This document shows, piece after piece, positions 53,831-63,732 of a DNA stretch of 64,000 bases. The notes below the pieces were generated by a model. The model did not search any database, was not told where the DNA came from, and saw nothing but the letters and a program-made list of their open reading frames with translations. Both the position numbers and the translations under genes were made by a program. Origin of the DNA: Bacteroidia bacterium (GTDB lineage: Bacteria; Bacteroidota; Bacteroidia; B-17B0; Aurantibacillaceae); the NCBI GenBank assembly GCA_020846025.1, contig JADLER010000122.1, positions 1 through 64,000 of the forward strand, given 5' to 3'. Position 1 is the first letter of the stretch. Every line of letters starts with the position of its first letter.

Positions 53831-56401
53831 ATGACACTAAACAAAAGTCTTTTTCTAATTCTTATTTTGTTAGCTAGTGTTGGGATAATGGCTCAAGAGA
53901 CCATTTCTGAACCCGCAACAAATACATTGCTTGATTGGGCGAAACCTAAGGAATATACAATAGCAGGTATAGAAGTTGAATGTTCAGAATATACTGATAA
54001 GAATATCATTAGATTATTGTCTGGTTTAAATTATGATGATAAGATTCATATTCCTGGTGATGATATCTCTGAAGCTATTAAGAACCTATGGAAACAAGGA
54101 TTATTTGAAGATGTACAAATATACTTAGTAAAAACAATTGGTGACAAAGCATTTCTTAAAATTGTAGTTATAGAGAAACCAAAATTATCAGGATTTTCTT
54201 TCAGAGGTAAAGTAAAAAAGAATGATGCAGATGAGATTAGAGGGAAGATTAGATTAGTGAAAGAAAAGGTAGTTACTGATTATACTTTGGGTTATGTGAA
54301 AAACATTGTGCGAGATTTTTATGTTAATAAAGGCTTTTATAATGCTAAAGTAGATATAACTACCGAGGTGGATAAAAAAGCAAAAACTCCGCACGTTATT
54401 GTATATATACAAGTTACTAAAGGAAAAAAAGTAAGAATTAAAAACTTAAATATTTATGGTAACAGTGTTGTGGCTGATTGGAAATTGCGTCGTAAGATGA
54501 GCGATAGTAAGCCTTTTAGACTTTATACTTTTTGGAACTCTGGAAAATACTTAGAGGATAATTTAGAAAAAGATTTACCAACTATCATTACTAAATATAA
54601 CAGTAAAGGATATAGAGATGCACGTATAGTAAAAGACACAGTTTATTTTGTGAAAAAGAATAGAGTAAACATTGATATTACTATAGAAGAAGGTCGTAAG
54701 TTTTATTTTGGTAATATTAAATGGTATGGTAATTCTAAGTATCGTAGCGGACAATTAGATACAATCCTTAACATTAAAAAAGGAGAAGTGTTTGATCAAT
54801 CACATCTTGACCAAAAATTATTTATGAATCCTAATGGGTATGACATCTCATCTCTATACATGGATGATGGATATTTGTTTTTTAATGTTACACCTCAAGA
54901 AGTAAATGTACATAATGACACGATTGACATTGACATACACATGTATGAGGGTAAACAAGCTACTATTAATAAGGTTACTGTGTTAGGAAATACTAAAACA
55001 AACGATCATGTTATATATAGAGAAATTAGAACAAAGCCAGGACAGTTATTCCGTCGTTCGGATATTATTAGGACTCAACGAGAGTTAAGTCAGTTAGGTT
55101 ATTTTGATCCCGAAAAATTGGGCGTAACACCTACACCTAACCCTGCAGATGGAACTGTAGATATTGAATATAAAGTAGAGGAAAAACCATCAGATCAAAT
55201 AGAGTTGTCTGGTGGATGGGGCGGAGGTCGTGTAGTTGGTACTCTCGGACTTTCATTTAATAATTTCTCAATGAGAAATATTTTTAAACCAGAGTCTTGG
55301 AGTCCGCTTCCTACTGGTGATGGTCAAAAATTTAGTATTAGAGCTCAAACTAATGGTGTGTATTATCAATCTTATAATATATCTTTTACCGAACCTTGGT
55401 TAGGAGGTAAAAGACCAAATTCATTAAGTGTGTCGGGTTATTTCTCAATGTTTAATAATACAGGAGAAAAGAAATATACTAAGGATAGTGAAGGAAATAA
55501 AATTTTGAATCCTTATCGTAGTACAATGCAAATTACTGGTATGTCTATTGGATATGGTAAAAGATTAAAGAAACCTGATGATTATTTCTCTCTTTATACT
55601 GAATTAAGTTATAATTATTATGAATTACATCAATATCCATATTTTATCTTAACAAATGGTTATGCTAATGATATAAATGGAAGAATTAATTTATCACGAA
55701 ACAGTATAGATTCACCGATTTTCCCTAAAAACGGTTCCAATATTTCATTACTTGGACAGTTTACTCCCCCTTATTCATTATTTAATGGTAAAGATTATCA
55801 AAATGCCACCCTAGCAGAGAAATATAAGTTTATTGAATATCAAAAATATAAATTGACCATTGAATGGTTTACACAATTAACTAATAAAAAAGCTGGTGAA
55901 GGAAAAGAAGCTCGTAACTTGGTATTAAGAACAAAAATAGGTTATGGTATCTTAGGCTGGTATAATCGAAAAGTAGGAGTGTCGCCTTTTGAGCGTTACT
56001 ATATGGGAGGAAGTGGTTTAAGTGGTTATCAAAATTTTGTAGCGCGCGAAATTATTGCATTACGTGGATACACTGATAATTCATTGTCAAGCACAAATGG
56101 AGATCCAGTGTGTGCAAGATATACAATGGAATTGCGTTACCCAATTTCATTAAATCCACAAGCAACTATATTTGTTTTAGGATTTGCTGAGGCAGGAAAC
56201 ACTTGGGCAAAATATAAAGATATTAATCCTTTTCAGGTTAAACGTAGTGCTGGTTTTGGATTAAGAGTGTTTTTACCTATGTTTGGTTTATTAGGATTAG
56301 ATTATGGCTGGGGCTTTGATAATATTCCTGGTAATACTGGATCGGGTAATGGTAAAGGACAATTCCATTTTACTTTGGGTGCTCAGTTAGGTGAATTATA
56401 G
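53831..56401 (+). CDS. bamA: Outer membrane protein assembly factor BamA
   Basis: BamA is the Omp85-family core of the machine that inserts beta-barrel proteins into the outer membrane. The 856-residue protein has a signal peptide (about 1-21), successive POTRA domains (about 35-445, with repeated patterns such as VRIKNLNIYGNSVV, YFGNIKWYGNSKY and INKVTVLGNTKTNDHVI), and a C-terminal 16-strand barrel. The barrel includes the family region GGSGLSGYQNFVAREIIALRGY (core RG-Y-like) and ends LGLDYGWGFD then FTLGAQLGEL. uppS precedes it and two ompH genes follow. Confidence 0.95.
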   Translation: MTLNKSLFLILILLASVGIMAQETISEPATNTLLDWAKPKEYTIAGIEVECSEYTDKNIIRLLSGLNYDDKIHIPGDDISEAIKNLWKQGLFEDVQIYLVKTIGDKAFLKIVVIEKPKLSGFSFRGKVKKNDADEIRGKIRLVKEKVVTDYTLGYVKNIVRDFYVNKGFYNAKVDITTEVDKKAKTPHVIVYIQVTKGKKVRIKNLNIYGNSVVADWKLRRKMSDSKPFRLYTFWNSGKYLEDNLEKDLPTIITKYNSKGYRDARIVKDTVYFVKKNRVNIDITIEEGRKFYFGNIKWYGNSKYRSGQLDTILNIKKGEVFDQSHLDQKLFMNPNGYDISSLYMDDGYLFFNVTPQEVNVHNDTIDIDIHMYEGKQATINKVTVLGNTKTNDHVIYREIRTKPGQLFRRSDIIRTQRELSQLGYFDPEKLGVTPTPNPADGTVDIEYKVEEKPSDQIELSGGWGGGRVVGTLGLSFNNFSMRNIFKPESWSPLPTGDGQKFSIRAQTNGVYYQSYNISFTEPWLGGKRPNSLSVSGYFSMFNNTGEKKYTKDSEGNKILNPYRSTMQITGMSIGYGKRLKKPDDYFSLYTELSYNYYELHQYPYFILTNGYANDINGRINLSRNSIDSPIFPKNGSNISLLGQFTPPYSLFNGKDYQNATLAEKYKFIEYQKYKLTIEWFTQLTNKKAGEGKEARNLVLRTKIGYGILGWYNRKVGVSPFERYYMGGSGLSGYQNFVAREIIALRGYTDNSLSSTNGDPVCARYTMELRYPISLNPQATIFVLGFAEAGNTWAKYKDINPFQVKRSAGFGLRVFLPMFGLLGLDYGWGFDNIPGNTGSGNGKGQFHFTLGAQLGEL

Positions 56402-56480
56402 ACGATTAAAAAATGTTAATTGATAAAATAAGCGTATCTTGGCACAGCTTATGATAATTTAAAATAAAAAAATAAAGAAT

Positions 56481-57005
56481 ATGAAAAAAGTTATAAGTTT
56501 ATTAGTTGTTTTTATTGCAATGTCATCTGTTGCAATAGCCCAAAAAATAGGTTACATAGATTCTGAGTATATTTTATCTAACATACCAGAGTATAAAGCT
56601 GCACAATCAGAAATTGATAAATTATCAGTTGATTGGCAAAAGGAAATTGAAGCTAAATACACTGAAATTGATAAGTTATATAAAATTTACCAAGCAGAGT
56701 CTGTGTTACTAACAGATGATATGAGAAAGAAGCGCGAGAATGAAATTATTAATAAAGAAAAAGAAGTAAAAGATTTACAGAAACAACGTTTTGGTGTAGA
56801 TGGTGAATTGTTTAGTAAACGTATGGAGTTAGTTAAACCGATTCAAGATAAAATTTATAGTGCTGTAAAACAAGTTGCTGAGAGACAAGGATTAGCTTTT
56901 ATTTTCGATAAGGCAGGTCAAGTTTCAATCCTATATTCTAATAGTAAATATGATAAGAGTGAAGATGTACTTACTTTTATGGGATATAATAAAACAAAAA
57001 AATAA
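56481..57005 (+). CDS. OmpH/Skp family periplasmic chaperone (first copy)
   Basis: Skp-like chaperones hold unfolded outer membrane proteins in the periplasm on their way to BamA. The 174-residue protein has a signal peptide (about 1-20, ending IAQ), the family start KIGYIDSEYILSNIPEYKAAQ, a long coiled-coil arm (about 45-115) and the return strand GLAFIFDKAGQVSILYSN. A second copy follows 12 bases downstream, and bamA is upstream. Confidence 0.92.
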   Translation: MKKVISLLVVFIAMSSVAIAQKIGYIDSEYILSNIPEYKAAQSEIDKLSVDWQKEIEAKYTEIDKLYKIYQAESVLLTDDMRKKRENEIINKEKEVKDLQKQRFGVDGELFSKRMELVKPIQDKIYSAVKQVAERQGLAFIFDKAGQVSILYSNSKYDKSEDVLTFMGYNKTKK

Positions 57006-57017
57006 ATAATAGAAAAC

Positions 57018-57620
57018 ATGAAACACTTAGTAAAAACAATTGCGATTGTGGCTTTAACAGTTGGATTGAGCACGACAGTAAATGCGCAAAAAATTGCACA
57101 CATCAGTTTAGATTCGTTGATTACCTTAATGCCTGAGAGTAAAGTGGCTCAAGAGGTGGCTCAAAAATATTTAAAGGACCTAGAAAATCAGGTAGCAACT
57201 ATGAATACTGAATTGCAAACAAAATATGCTGAATATATGAAAAATAAAGACACATATTCTGCATTAGTTGCATCTACCAAAGAGCAAGAATTACAAGATT
57301 TGAATCGTCGTATCGAGGAGTTCCAGGCACAAGCTCAACAAGATTATCAACGTAAATATGGTGAGTTATCAAAACCTATATATGATAAAGCTAAAAAAGC
57401 AATAGAGGCTGTTGCTAAAGAAAATAGTTATAAGTATGTTTTAGATACAAGTACAGGAAATGTACTTTATTCAGAAGCGGCTGACGACATAATTGGATTA
57501 GTAAAAAAGAAATTAGATGCTATGCCTGCTGCACAAATACCAGGTGCTAACACATCTGGAAGCACAACACCTGCTACTCCTAAAACTAATACACCTGCTC
57601 CTAAACCTGCAGGAAAATAA
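57018..57620 (+). CDS. OmpH/Skp family periplasmic chaperone (second copy)
   Basis: The 200-residue protein has a signal peptide (about 1-23, ending NAQ), KIAHISLDSLITLMPESKVAQ, a coiled-coil arm (about 50-120) and the closing strand YKYVLDTSTGNVLYSE. Unlike the first copy it has a Pro/Thr/Ala-rich C-terminal tail (about 170-200) that is probably disordered. It is a tandem paralogue of the gene before it, and an intrinsic terminator follows. Confidence 0.92.
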   Translation: MKHLVKTIAIVALTVGLSTTVNAQKIAHISLDSLITLMPESKVAQEVAQKYLKDLENQVATMNTELQTKYAEYMKNKDTYSALVASTKEQELQDLNRRIEEFQAQAQQDYQRKYGELSKPIYDKAKKAIEAVAKENSYKYVLDTSTGNVLYSEAADDIIGLVKKKLDAMPAAQIPGANTSGSTTPATPKTNTPAPKPAGK

Positions 57621-57642
57621 AGAGTAATAGGATAATTTCTAT

Positions 57643-57678
57643 AAAGAGTCAACTATATTATAAGTTGGCTCTTTTTTT
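57643..57678 (+). terminator. Intrinsic terminator after the ompH pair
   Basis: AGAGTCAACT (57645-57654) pairs with AGTTGGCTCT (57663-57672, one G-U pair), followed by a T-run. Confidence 0.8.
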
Positions 57679-57720
57679 ATATGTATTATTAAAAACAGAT
57701 TTAGTCGCCCTTTTTATAAA

Positions 57721-57767
57721 ATACCCAATACAGGGTATCTTTAAATAATATCATTTTGATAGTTTTG
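57721..57767 (+). promoter_or_regulatory. Candidate promoter with an inverted repeat near -33
   Basis: TAGTTTTG at 57760-57767 matches the -7 consensus 15 bases before the start codon. ATACCC (57721-57726) and GGGTAT (57733-57738) form a 6-bp inverted repeat around the -33 position, where no TTTG is found; a regulator could bind there. Confidence 0.35.
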
Positions 57768-57782
57768 CCGAAAAATTAAACT

Positions 57783-58418
57783 ATGAAAAAAATATTGCTT
57801 TCAGTTATTACATTATTTATTGCACAATCTGTGTTTTCTCAAGCATTCAAATTTGGAACTGTTGCTGCGGATGCTGGTGTAGGTTTTGGAATTTATGGAA
57901 TTAAAGCCTATTCGCCGGTAAATAATTCAAATATTTCTGGTGTTGGAATTATTGGTACTTTACCAAGGGTAAATGCTGAGTTTGGAGTTTTTAAATTCTT
58001 GGGCGTTGGTGTTTCTTATCGTCGTGGTACTTATGGTAAATCATCAGCTGGACCAATACGAGGAAGTGATGTGATGGTGAGAGCCAATTTTCATGTGGCA
58101 AACAAAAATGAAAAGTTTGATTTACCAATAGGTATTGGATATGGTTATAGTAAATTTAACGGCGATTACACTGCAACACAATATATATATGCAAAAGGTG
58201 GAATTTTAAATGTTCATGTTTCTCCACATTTTTATTTTGGTAAGTATGTAGGTATGCACTTAAGTGTGGGCTATAATAAACATCTATACAATAAATGTGA
58301 AATAAATGATGAAGGTACTATCTATACTGAAGCTGATGGTGCGAGTTGGAGAATGGGTGGTGTGTATTTTGAATTTGGTGTATCTGGTCGTTTTCATCTT
58401 TTTAATAAAGGCGAATAA
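57783..58418 (+). CDS. Outer membrane beta-barrel-like protein of unknown function
   Basis: The 211-residue protein has a signal peptide (about 1-20, ending FSQ) followed by alternating beta-strands with Gly and aromatic residues (VGFGIYGIKAYS, FLGVGVSYRRGTYG, PIGIGYGYSKFNGDY, VGMHLSVGYNKHLY, GGVYFEFGVSGRFHLF). This is consistent with a small outer membrane barrel of 8 to 10 strands. No family name can be given with confidence. It is a single-gene unit flanked by terminators, converging on ftsZ. Confidence 0.75.
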   Translation: MKKILLSVITLFIAQSVFSQAFKFGTVAADAGVGFGIYGIKAYSPVNNSNISGVGIIGTLPRVNAEFGVFKFLGVGVSYRRGTYGKSSAGPIRGSDVMVRANFHVANKNEKFDLPIGIGYGYSKFNGDYTATQYIYAKGGILNVHVSPHFYFGKYVGMHLSVGYNKHLYNKCEINDEGTIYTEADGASWRMGGVYFEFGVSGRFHLFNKGE

Positions 58419-58435
58419 TAATCTGGTAATTGGTT

Positions 58436-58478
58436 AAAACAAAGAGGCTGCCCCTTTTGAGACAGCCTCTTTGTTTTT
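58436..58478. terminator. Bidirectional terminator between the barrel gene and ftsZ
   Basis: AAAACAAAGAGGCTG (58436-58450) pairs perfectly over 15 bp with CAGCCTCTTTGTTTT (58463-58477). A-rich and T-rich flanks suit both directions, and the two genes converge here. Confidence 0.9.
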
Positions 58479-58492
58479 TATAAGTTCGATTA

Positions 58493-60100
58493 CTAATCTA
58501 CATTATCGTGTAAAAATGAGTTGTTCGATCTGATCTCATTATTTTCACCTAAGGTATAACGCGAAATTTGAGAATCAGTAGATGGATTAGAATTATGATT
58601 TTCTAAATTAACTTGTTTTCGTTGCCATGCTGATTCTTTTTCTAAAGATGCTAAGCCTTCTGGCGTTTTCATCTTTAAAGTTAGTTCTTTTAATTTTTTA
58701 ATTCGTTCTTGAGCTAATCTAATTTGTTCTTCACGGTTATTGGATTCTTGAGAGGTGGTTGTGTCTCCTGATTGATTATTAGATGTGTTGTCAATCTGGA
58801 TATTTGAAATATTATTTATTGTATTACCCGGTACTTGAAGATTATCATTTGAGTCAATTTCTAGAGAATCGTCGAGTGTATAAATTTTTATAGATGGTTT
58901 TTCTTCCTTTACTTCATTTATGCTAGGCTCTATATAAGACTCTGTAGTCTGATTTGTTACAGATTTTTCTACTTCAGTAGCCTTAATGTACACAAATGGC
59001 TCTTCTGGTTTTACCTCATTGCTTGGTGTAGTTTCAATATTATTAGTAGATTCAACAATATTAGTTGGAGTTTCATCTAATCTTACAACTTTTCTTTCTA
59101 CAACAGTTGGCGCTTCGTAACCAGAATTTATTTTAGTATTAAATCCAGTAGCTACAATTGTTACAGAAACATTATCGCCTAATGAAGGATCAGTTCCATA
59201 ACCTGTAATTAATTCAGCAGTGCCGCCTGCAGCTTCTTGAATATAATCGGTAATTTCTCCAAACTCATCCATTTCAATATCATCACTTCCACTCATGATA
59301 TTTAATAATACATGGCGAGCACCAGAAATATCATTATCATTTAATAAAGGTGAAACTAGAGCATTTTCAACTGCACGCAATGCGCGTTTTTCACCACTTG
59401 CAATTGCAGAACCCATAATGGCTACGCCACTATTTTGCATCACTGTTTTTATATCGTTAAAATCAACATTTATATGCATGTGTAAACTGATAATTTCTGC
59501 GATTGATTTAGCAGCACTAGTTAATACATTATCTGCATGAGCAAATGCCTCACTCATCTTCAAGCTACCATACATCTCACGTAATTTATCATTGCCAATT
59601 ACAATTAATGTATCTACATATTTTTTTATTTCATCTAATCCTTTTTCAGCTTGTTCTTTACGTTTTTTACCTTCAAATGAAAAAGGAATGGTAACGATAC
59701 CAACAGTTAAGATGCCTAATTCTTTGGCAATTGATGCAATAACAGGAGCTGCGCCAGTACCAGTACCACCACCTAGTCCAGCTGTAATAAATACCATTTC
59801 AGTGTTATCTTTTAATAAAGATTTTATCTCTTCAATACTTTCTAGTGCTGATTCTCGACCTACTTCAGGTTTTGCACCAGCTCCTAAGCCTTTTGTAAGT
59901 GATGAGCCTAACTGTATCTTATGAGGTACAGGGCTTTTATCTAAAGCTTGTTTGTCGGTATTGCAGATTATAAAATCTACTCCTTTTATACCTAAACGAA
60001 ACATGTGGTTTACAGCGTTACTTCCGCCTCCACCCACACCAATTACTTTTATAATTGAGCTTTCTTCTTGTGGTAATTCGAATTGCATCATGGTATTCAT
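58493..60100 (-). CDS. ftsZ: Cell division protein FtsZ
   Basis: FtsZ is the tubulin-like GTPase that forms the division ring. The 535-residue protein has GVGGGGSNAVNHM, the tubulin signature GGLGGGTGTGAAPVIASIAKELG (core GGGTGTGAAP) and the T7 loop NVDFNDIKTVM. A long variable linker (about 330-500) follows, and the C-terminal peptide ends SNNSFLHDNVD, similar to other Bacteroidota FtsZ tails that bind FtsA. In-frame ATGs at 60091 and 60088 are alternative starts. It is the last gene of the minus-strand division cluster. Confidence 0.97.
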   Translation of the reverse strand: MNTMMQFELPQEESSIIKVIGVGGGGSNAVNHMFRLGIKGVDFIICNTDKQALDKSPVPHKIQLGSSLTKGLGAGAKPEVGRESALESIEEIKSLLKDNTEMVFITAGLGGGTGTGAAPVIASIAKELGILTVGIVTIPFSFEGKKRKEQAEKGLDEIKKYVDTLIVIGNDKLREMYGSLKMSEAFAHADNVLTSAAKSIAEIISLHMHINVDFNDIKTVMQNSGVAIMGSAIASGEKRALRAVENALVSPLLNDNDISGARHVLLNIMSGSDDIEMDEFGEITDYIQEAAGGTAELITGYGTDPSLGDNVSVTIVATGFNTKINSGYEAPTVVERKVVRLDETPTNIVESTNNIETTPSNEVKPEEPFVYIKATEVEKSVTNQTTESYIEPSINEVKEEKPSIKIYTLDDSLEIDSNDNLQVPGNTINNISNIQIDNTSNNQSGDTTTSQESNNREEQIRLAQERIKKLKELTLKMKTPEGLASLEKESAWQRKQVNLENHNSNPSTDSQISRYTLGENNEIRSNNSFLHDNVD

Positions 60101-60144
60101 TGTTTAATTATATTTATGGTAATAGTTAATTATATGGTTTTGTT

Positions 60145-61512
60145 TTATTCTATATCATCACTCATCCAATCTTGTACTTTTTTTAGTAAACTATCAAAGC
60201 CGATATTTCTTTGTTTTGAATGTCCTACTACTTTTTTATCTTCTTTTATATTGTCATTTTTAGACGGAGCATCTTTTTGTTCTACTTGTGGTTTTAAGGT
60301 ATTATTTCCACGTCTTGTTTCACGTTCATATTTCTCAATTCCTTTCATTACTAATCCAATTCCAGTTGCGTACATTGGATTTTTTAATTCATCGTCTGCG
60401 CTAGCTAAATGTTCGTTAGGAGTCCCAATACGACAATCCATTCCAGTTGTAAGCATTACTAATTGCTGTAAATGTTTTAATTGAGCACCACCTCCAGTAA
60501 CAACGATACCTCCAGCAATTTTACGTTCGTAACCAGAGTTTTTAATTTCAAGTAATACAAATTCTAAAATTTCAGTCATACGAGCTTCAATAATTTGAGC
60601 TAAGGTATTTACCGAAATTTCTTTATGAGGACGACCTCTTAATCCAGGAATTGAAATTACTTCGTTTATTTGATTTTCTTGAGCCAATGCTGAACCAAAG
60701 CGTAACTTAAGATGTTCTGCTTGATTCTTAATAATACTACAACCTTCTTTAATATCTTCGGTAATGATATTTCCACCAAACGGAATGACAGCAGTATGAC
60801 GTACAATTCCATCATAGAAAATAGCTACATCGGTTGTTCCACCTCCAATATCAACTAATACAACACCCGCTTCTTTTTCTTCATCACTTAATACGGCATC
60901 AGAACTTGCTAATGGTTCTAAATGTAGTTCAACGGTTTTTAATTTAGCTCGTTCAACACATTTATAGATGTTTTTTACAGCAGAAACTTGTCCGGTGATA
61001 ATATGAAAACTGCCTTCTAAACGAATACCCGAATGTCCAATAGGATTACGAATTCCACCCTCGTTATCAATGATGTATTCTTGTGGAATAACATGAATAA
61101 TTTCCTCACCTGGATTCATCATTAGGCGATGCATATTGTCAATTAAATAATCAACATCAGCCTGATTTACCTCTTCATCTAATGATTTACGAGTAATCAT
61201 GCCGCGATGTTGCATGCTTTTAATGTGCTGTCCTGCAATTCCAACAATCACTTCATTTATTTCAAAGCCAATTTTATCACTAGCTATTTTTATAGCTTTA
61301 TTTATTGACTCAATAGTTTGTTCAATATTAGCCACTACACCACGGTGTACACCGAGTGATTCGGATTTTCCAACGCTTATAATTTCTACTTTCCCGTGTT
61401 CATTTTTAAAGCCAATAATAGCAGCAATTTTGGTTGTGCCAATGTCAAGACCAACAATAACATCAGCATTTCCTACACGTTCTTCTAATTTTTTACGTTC
61501 TTCTAGATTCAT
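60145..61512 (-). CDS. ftsA: Cell division protein FtsA
   Basis: FtsA is the actin-like ATPase that tethers FtsZ to the membrane. The 455-residue protein has VGLDIGTTKIAAIIG, the SHS2 inserted domain, VLVDIGGGTTDVAIFYDG, and IVVTGGGAQLKHLQQL. A charged linker and a short amphipathic end (GFDSLLKKVQDWMSDD) likely form the membrane-targeting helix. It is separated from ftsQ by only 4 bases. Confidence 0.96.
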   Translation of the reverse strand: MNLEERKKLEERVGNADVIVGLDIGTTKIAAIIGFKNEHGKVEIISVGKSESLGVHRGVVANIEQTIESINKAIKIASDKIGFEINEVIVGIAGQHIKSMQHRGMITRKSLDEEVNQADVDYLIDNMHRLMMNPGEEIIHVIPQEYIIDNEGGIRNPIGHSGIRLEGSFHIITGQVSAVKNIYKCVERAKLKTVELHLEPLASSDAVLSDEEKEAGVVLVDIGGGTTDVAIFYDGIVRHTAVIPFGGNIITEDIKEGCSIIKNQAEHLKLRFGSALAQENQINEVISIPGLRGRPHKEISVNTLAQIIEARMTEILEFVLLEIKNSGYERKIAGGIVVTGGGAQLKHLQQLVMLTTGMDCRIGTPNEHLASADDELKNPMYATGIGLVMKGIEKYERETRRGNNTLKPQVEQKDAPSKNDNIKEDKKVVGHSKQRNIGFDSLLKKVQDWMSDDIE

Positions 61513-61516
61513 ATAC

Positions 61517-62329
61517 TTATTTTTTTGTACAAACCACTTGGTTTTTATATTTTATATTAACTATTGCGTATTTGTTCCATCCATCGGTTTTATTTAAACC
61601 TTCTTTATAAAATAGTTTTAACTTGTTAAACTTATCTTCAATATTTTCAACGCTTCCAAAAACTATTTTATGATCTCCAATTGAAGGATATAATTCCAAT
61701 TCGTTTTCATTTGTTATATTTATTTGGTGTATCAGGTTTGATAAAATAGAGTCTTTATTAATATAAGTTGCTACTGTGTAGATATCGTCAAGTACACTCA
61801 GAGAAGCATACGTTTTATTTTTTGTTATATCATCTACAGAAAGTGTATGACGAATGGCGTATGGCTCTATGATGTTTCCGGTTGCAACTATCACTCTTGC
61901 TGTGTATTTATCGCTCAAAGGCATAAGTTTTGAGGTGTTGTCAATGTAATAACTTTCTCCACTTGTATTAATAATTCGCACAACTGGTGTACGTTGTGTA
62001 ACTTCCACAATGATATCGCCATTCACATCAACAGCTACATCAGCATTCTCAATAACAGGGTGTGAGTTTAATGCTTTCTCTAATGAATTTACATCAATTT
62101 TTTTTACGCTTGTATGAAGGATAGAATCCTCTCTCTCATTAAAAAAATCTTTAATATCTTCTTCATCAATAAATGTGTTTACATCAGTATTACTCACATT
62201 AATTAATAAATTCTCAGATTTTATCTCTTTTTCTTTGTTACCAACAAAAGCTAAAGATGTCATTAATCCTGATAATCCAATAATCCAAAGAACGATGTTT
62301 AATATTTTTTTTATGTTCATTCTATTCAA
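61517..62329 (-). CDS. ftsQ: Cell division protein FtsQ/DivIB
   Basis: FtsQ is a single-pass inner membrane protein that links early and late division proteins. The 270-residue protein has an N-terminal membrane helix (about 9-28), a POTRA-like region (about 42-115, with VKKIDVNSLEKALNSHPVIENA) and a beta domain (with VEVTQRTPVVRIINTSGESYYID). Sequence conservation in this family is low, so the assignment also rests on position between murC and ftsA. Confidence 0.88.
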   Translation of the reverse strand: MNRMNIKKILNIVLWIIGLSGLMTSLAFVGNKEKEIKSENLLINVSNTDVNTFIDEEDIKDFFNEREDSILHTSVKKIDVNSLEKALNSHPVIENADVAVDVNGDIIVEVTQRTPVVRIINTSGESYYIDNTSKLMPLSDKYTARVIVATGNIIEPYAIRHTLSVDDITKNKTYASLSVLDDIYTVATYINKDSILSNLIHQINITNENELELYPSIGDHKIVFGSVENIEDKFNKLKLFYKEGLNKTDGWNKYAIVNIKYKNQVVCTKK

Positions 62330-62346
62330 GATTTAAAACTTAGTAT

Positions 62347-63732
62347 TCAAATCTTTTTTAATAACTCTTCAATCGGTTCAACAAGTGTATCAATATCCCC
62401 AGCACCTAATGTCATAACTACTTCTACAGGATGTGTTTTTAAAAACGACACAACTTCCTCTTTTTTGATGATGAATTTATTTTTTAGTTTCATTTTATCA
62501 AGTAGCATCTGTGAATTTATTCCTTGAATTGGTAACTCACGAGCCGGATAGATTTCTAATAACATACATTCATCTAATAAATCTAAACTCTCTGCAAACC
62601 CGTCAGCAAAATCTCTTGTTCGGGTGTATAAATGAGGTTGAAATATGCCCGTTACTTTTTTATGAGGATACAACTGTTGAGCGGCTGTAATGGCTGCTTT
62701 TAGTTCCTCTGGATGATGAGCATAATCATCAATATACACCACTGATTTTGATTTTACTCGATAATCAAATCTGCGTTTCACTCCTTTAAAAGAACGTAAG
62801 GCTTTATTAATCACTTCGCCTTTGATACCTAATTGTTGTGCCACAGCTACTGCAGCTATTGAATTTTCCACATTATGTAAACCTGGTAAGCCTATGGCTA
62901 CTTGATTTATTGTTTCTATTGGACTATTGATGTTATAACAAAATTCTCCATCAATAATTTGAATAGAATCAGCAGAATATTCAGTATCTAAATTTAAGGA
63001 GTAGAGCAGTCGTTTATTTTTGATATTCAAATCGTTATCAACATTTTTTTTAACAATCAACGTGCCTCCATCTTTTACTTGTGAGGCAAATTGAGTATAA
63101 GTTTCATGCATGGCATGTGCATCTCCATAAATATCTAAATGATCCGCATCTACACTGGTTATCACCGAAATAAAAGGAGAAAGTGTTAAAAATGAACGAT
63201 CGTATTCATCAGCCTCAACTACTACATAAGCTTCTTTGTTGTCTGAATTGCCAAGAATTAAATTGGTGTGATAATTTTGAGAAATACCTCCTAAAAACGC
63301 ATAACAATCTATTCCAGCTGATTTTAACAAATGTGTTACCAAGGTTGTAGTGGTAGTTTTGCCATGTGTACCAGCTATGGCAATTGTTTTGAATTGTTTG
63401 GTAATTTCACCTAAAACTTGTGAGCGTTTTAAGATTTGAAATCCATTTTCTAATATGTATTGGTATTCGGAATGTTCTTTTGGAATTGCAGGTGTGTAAA
63501 TCACTAAAATTTCTTCCTTTTTATAATTAGAAAACAAACTTTTTACATACTCCACATCTTCGTTAAAATGAATCTTAATATGTTCTGATTTTAATTCATT
63601 AGTTAAAGTACTTGCTGTTTTATCATAACCATCTACTGTTTTTTGATAATGATTAAAATACCTAGCTAAAGCAGACATGCCAATTCCGCCAATACCTAAA
63701 AAATAATACAGTTTATAGTTAAGTATTTTCAT
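62347..63732 (-). CDS. murC: UDP-N-acetylmuramate--L-alanine ligase
   Basis: MurC adds L-alanine to UDP-MurNAc, the first peptide step of the peptidoglycan precursor. The 461-residue protein has FLGIGGIGMSALARYF, the ATP loop IAGTHGKTTTTTLV, VVEADEYDRSFL, ITSVDADHLDIYG and DDYAHHPEELKA, with GIFQPHLYTRTRDF near the end. Its start overlaps the 3' end of murG by 14 bases, indicating coupled translation. Confidence 0.96.
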   Translation of the reverse strand: MKILNYKLYYFLGIGGIGMSALARYFNHYQKTVDGYDKTASTLTNELKSEHIKIHFNEDVEYVKSLFSNYKKEEILVIYTPAIPKEHSEYQYILENGFQILKRSQVLGEITKQFKTIAIAGTHGKTTTTTLVTHLLKSAGIDCYAFLGGISQNYHTNLILGNSDNKEAYVVVEADEYDRSFLTLSPFISVITSVDADHLDIYGDAHAMHETYTQFASQVKDGGTLIVKKNVDNDLNIKNKRLLYSLNLDTEYSADSIQIIDGEFCYNINSPIETINQVAIGLPGLHNVENSIAAVAVAQQLGIKGEVINKALRSFKGVKRRFDYRVKSKSVVYIDDYAHHPEELKAAITAAQQLYPHKKVTGIFQPHLYTRTRDFADGFAESLDLLDECMLLEIYPARELPIQGINSQMLLDKMKLKNKFIIKKEEVVSFLKTHPVEVVMTLGAGDIDTLVEPIEELLKKI

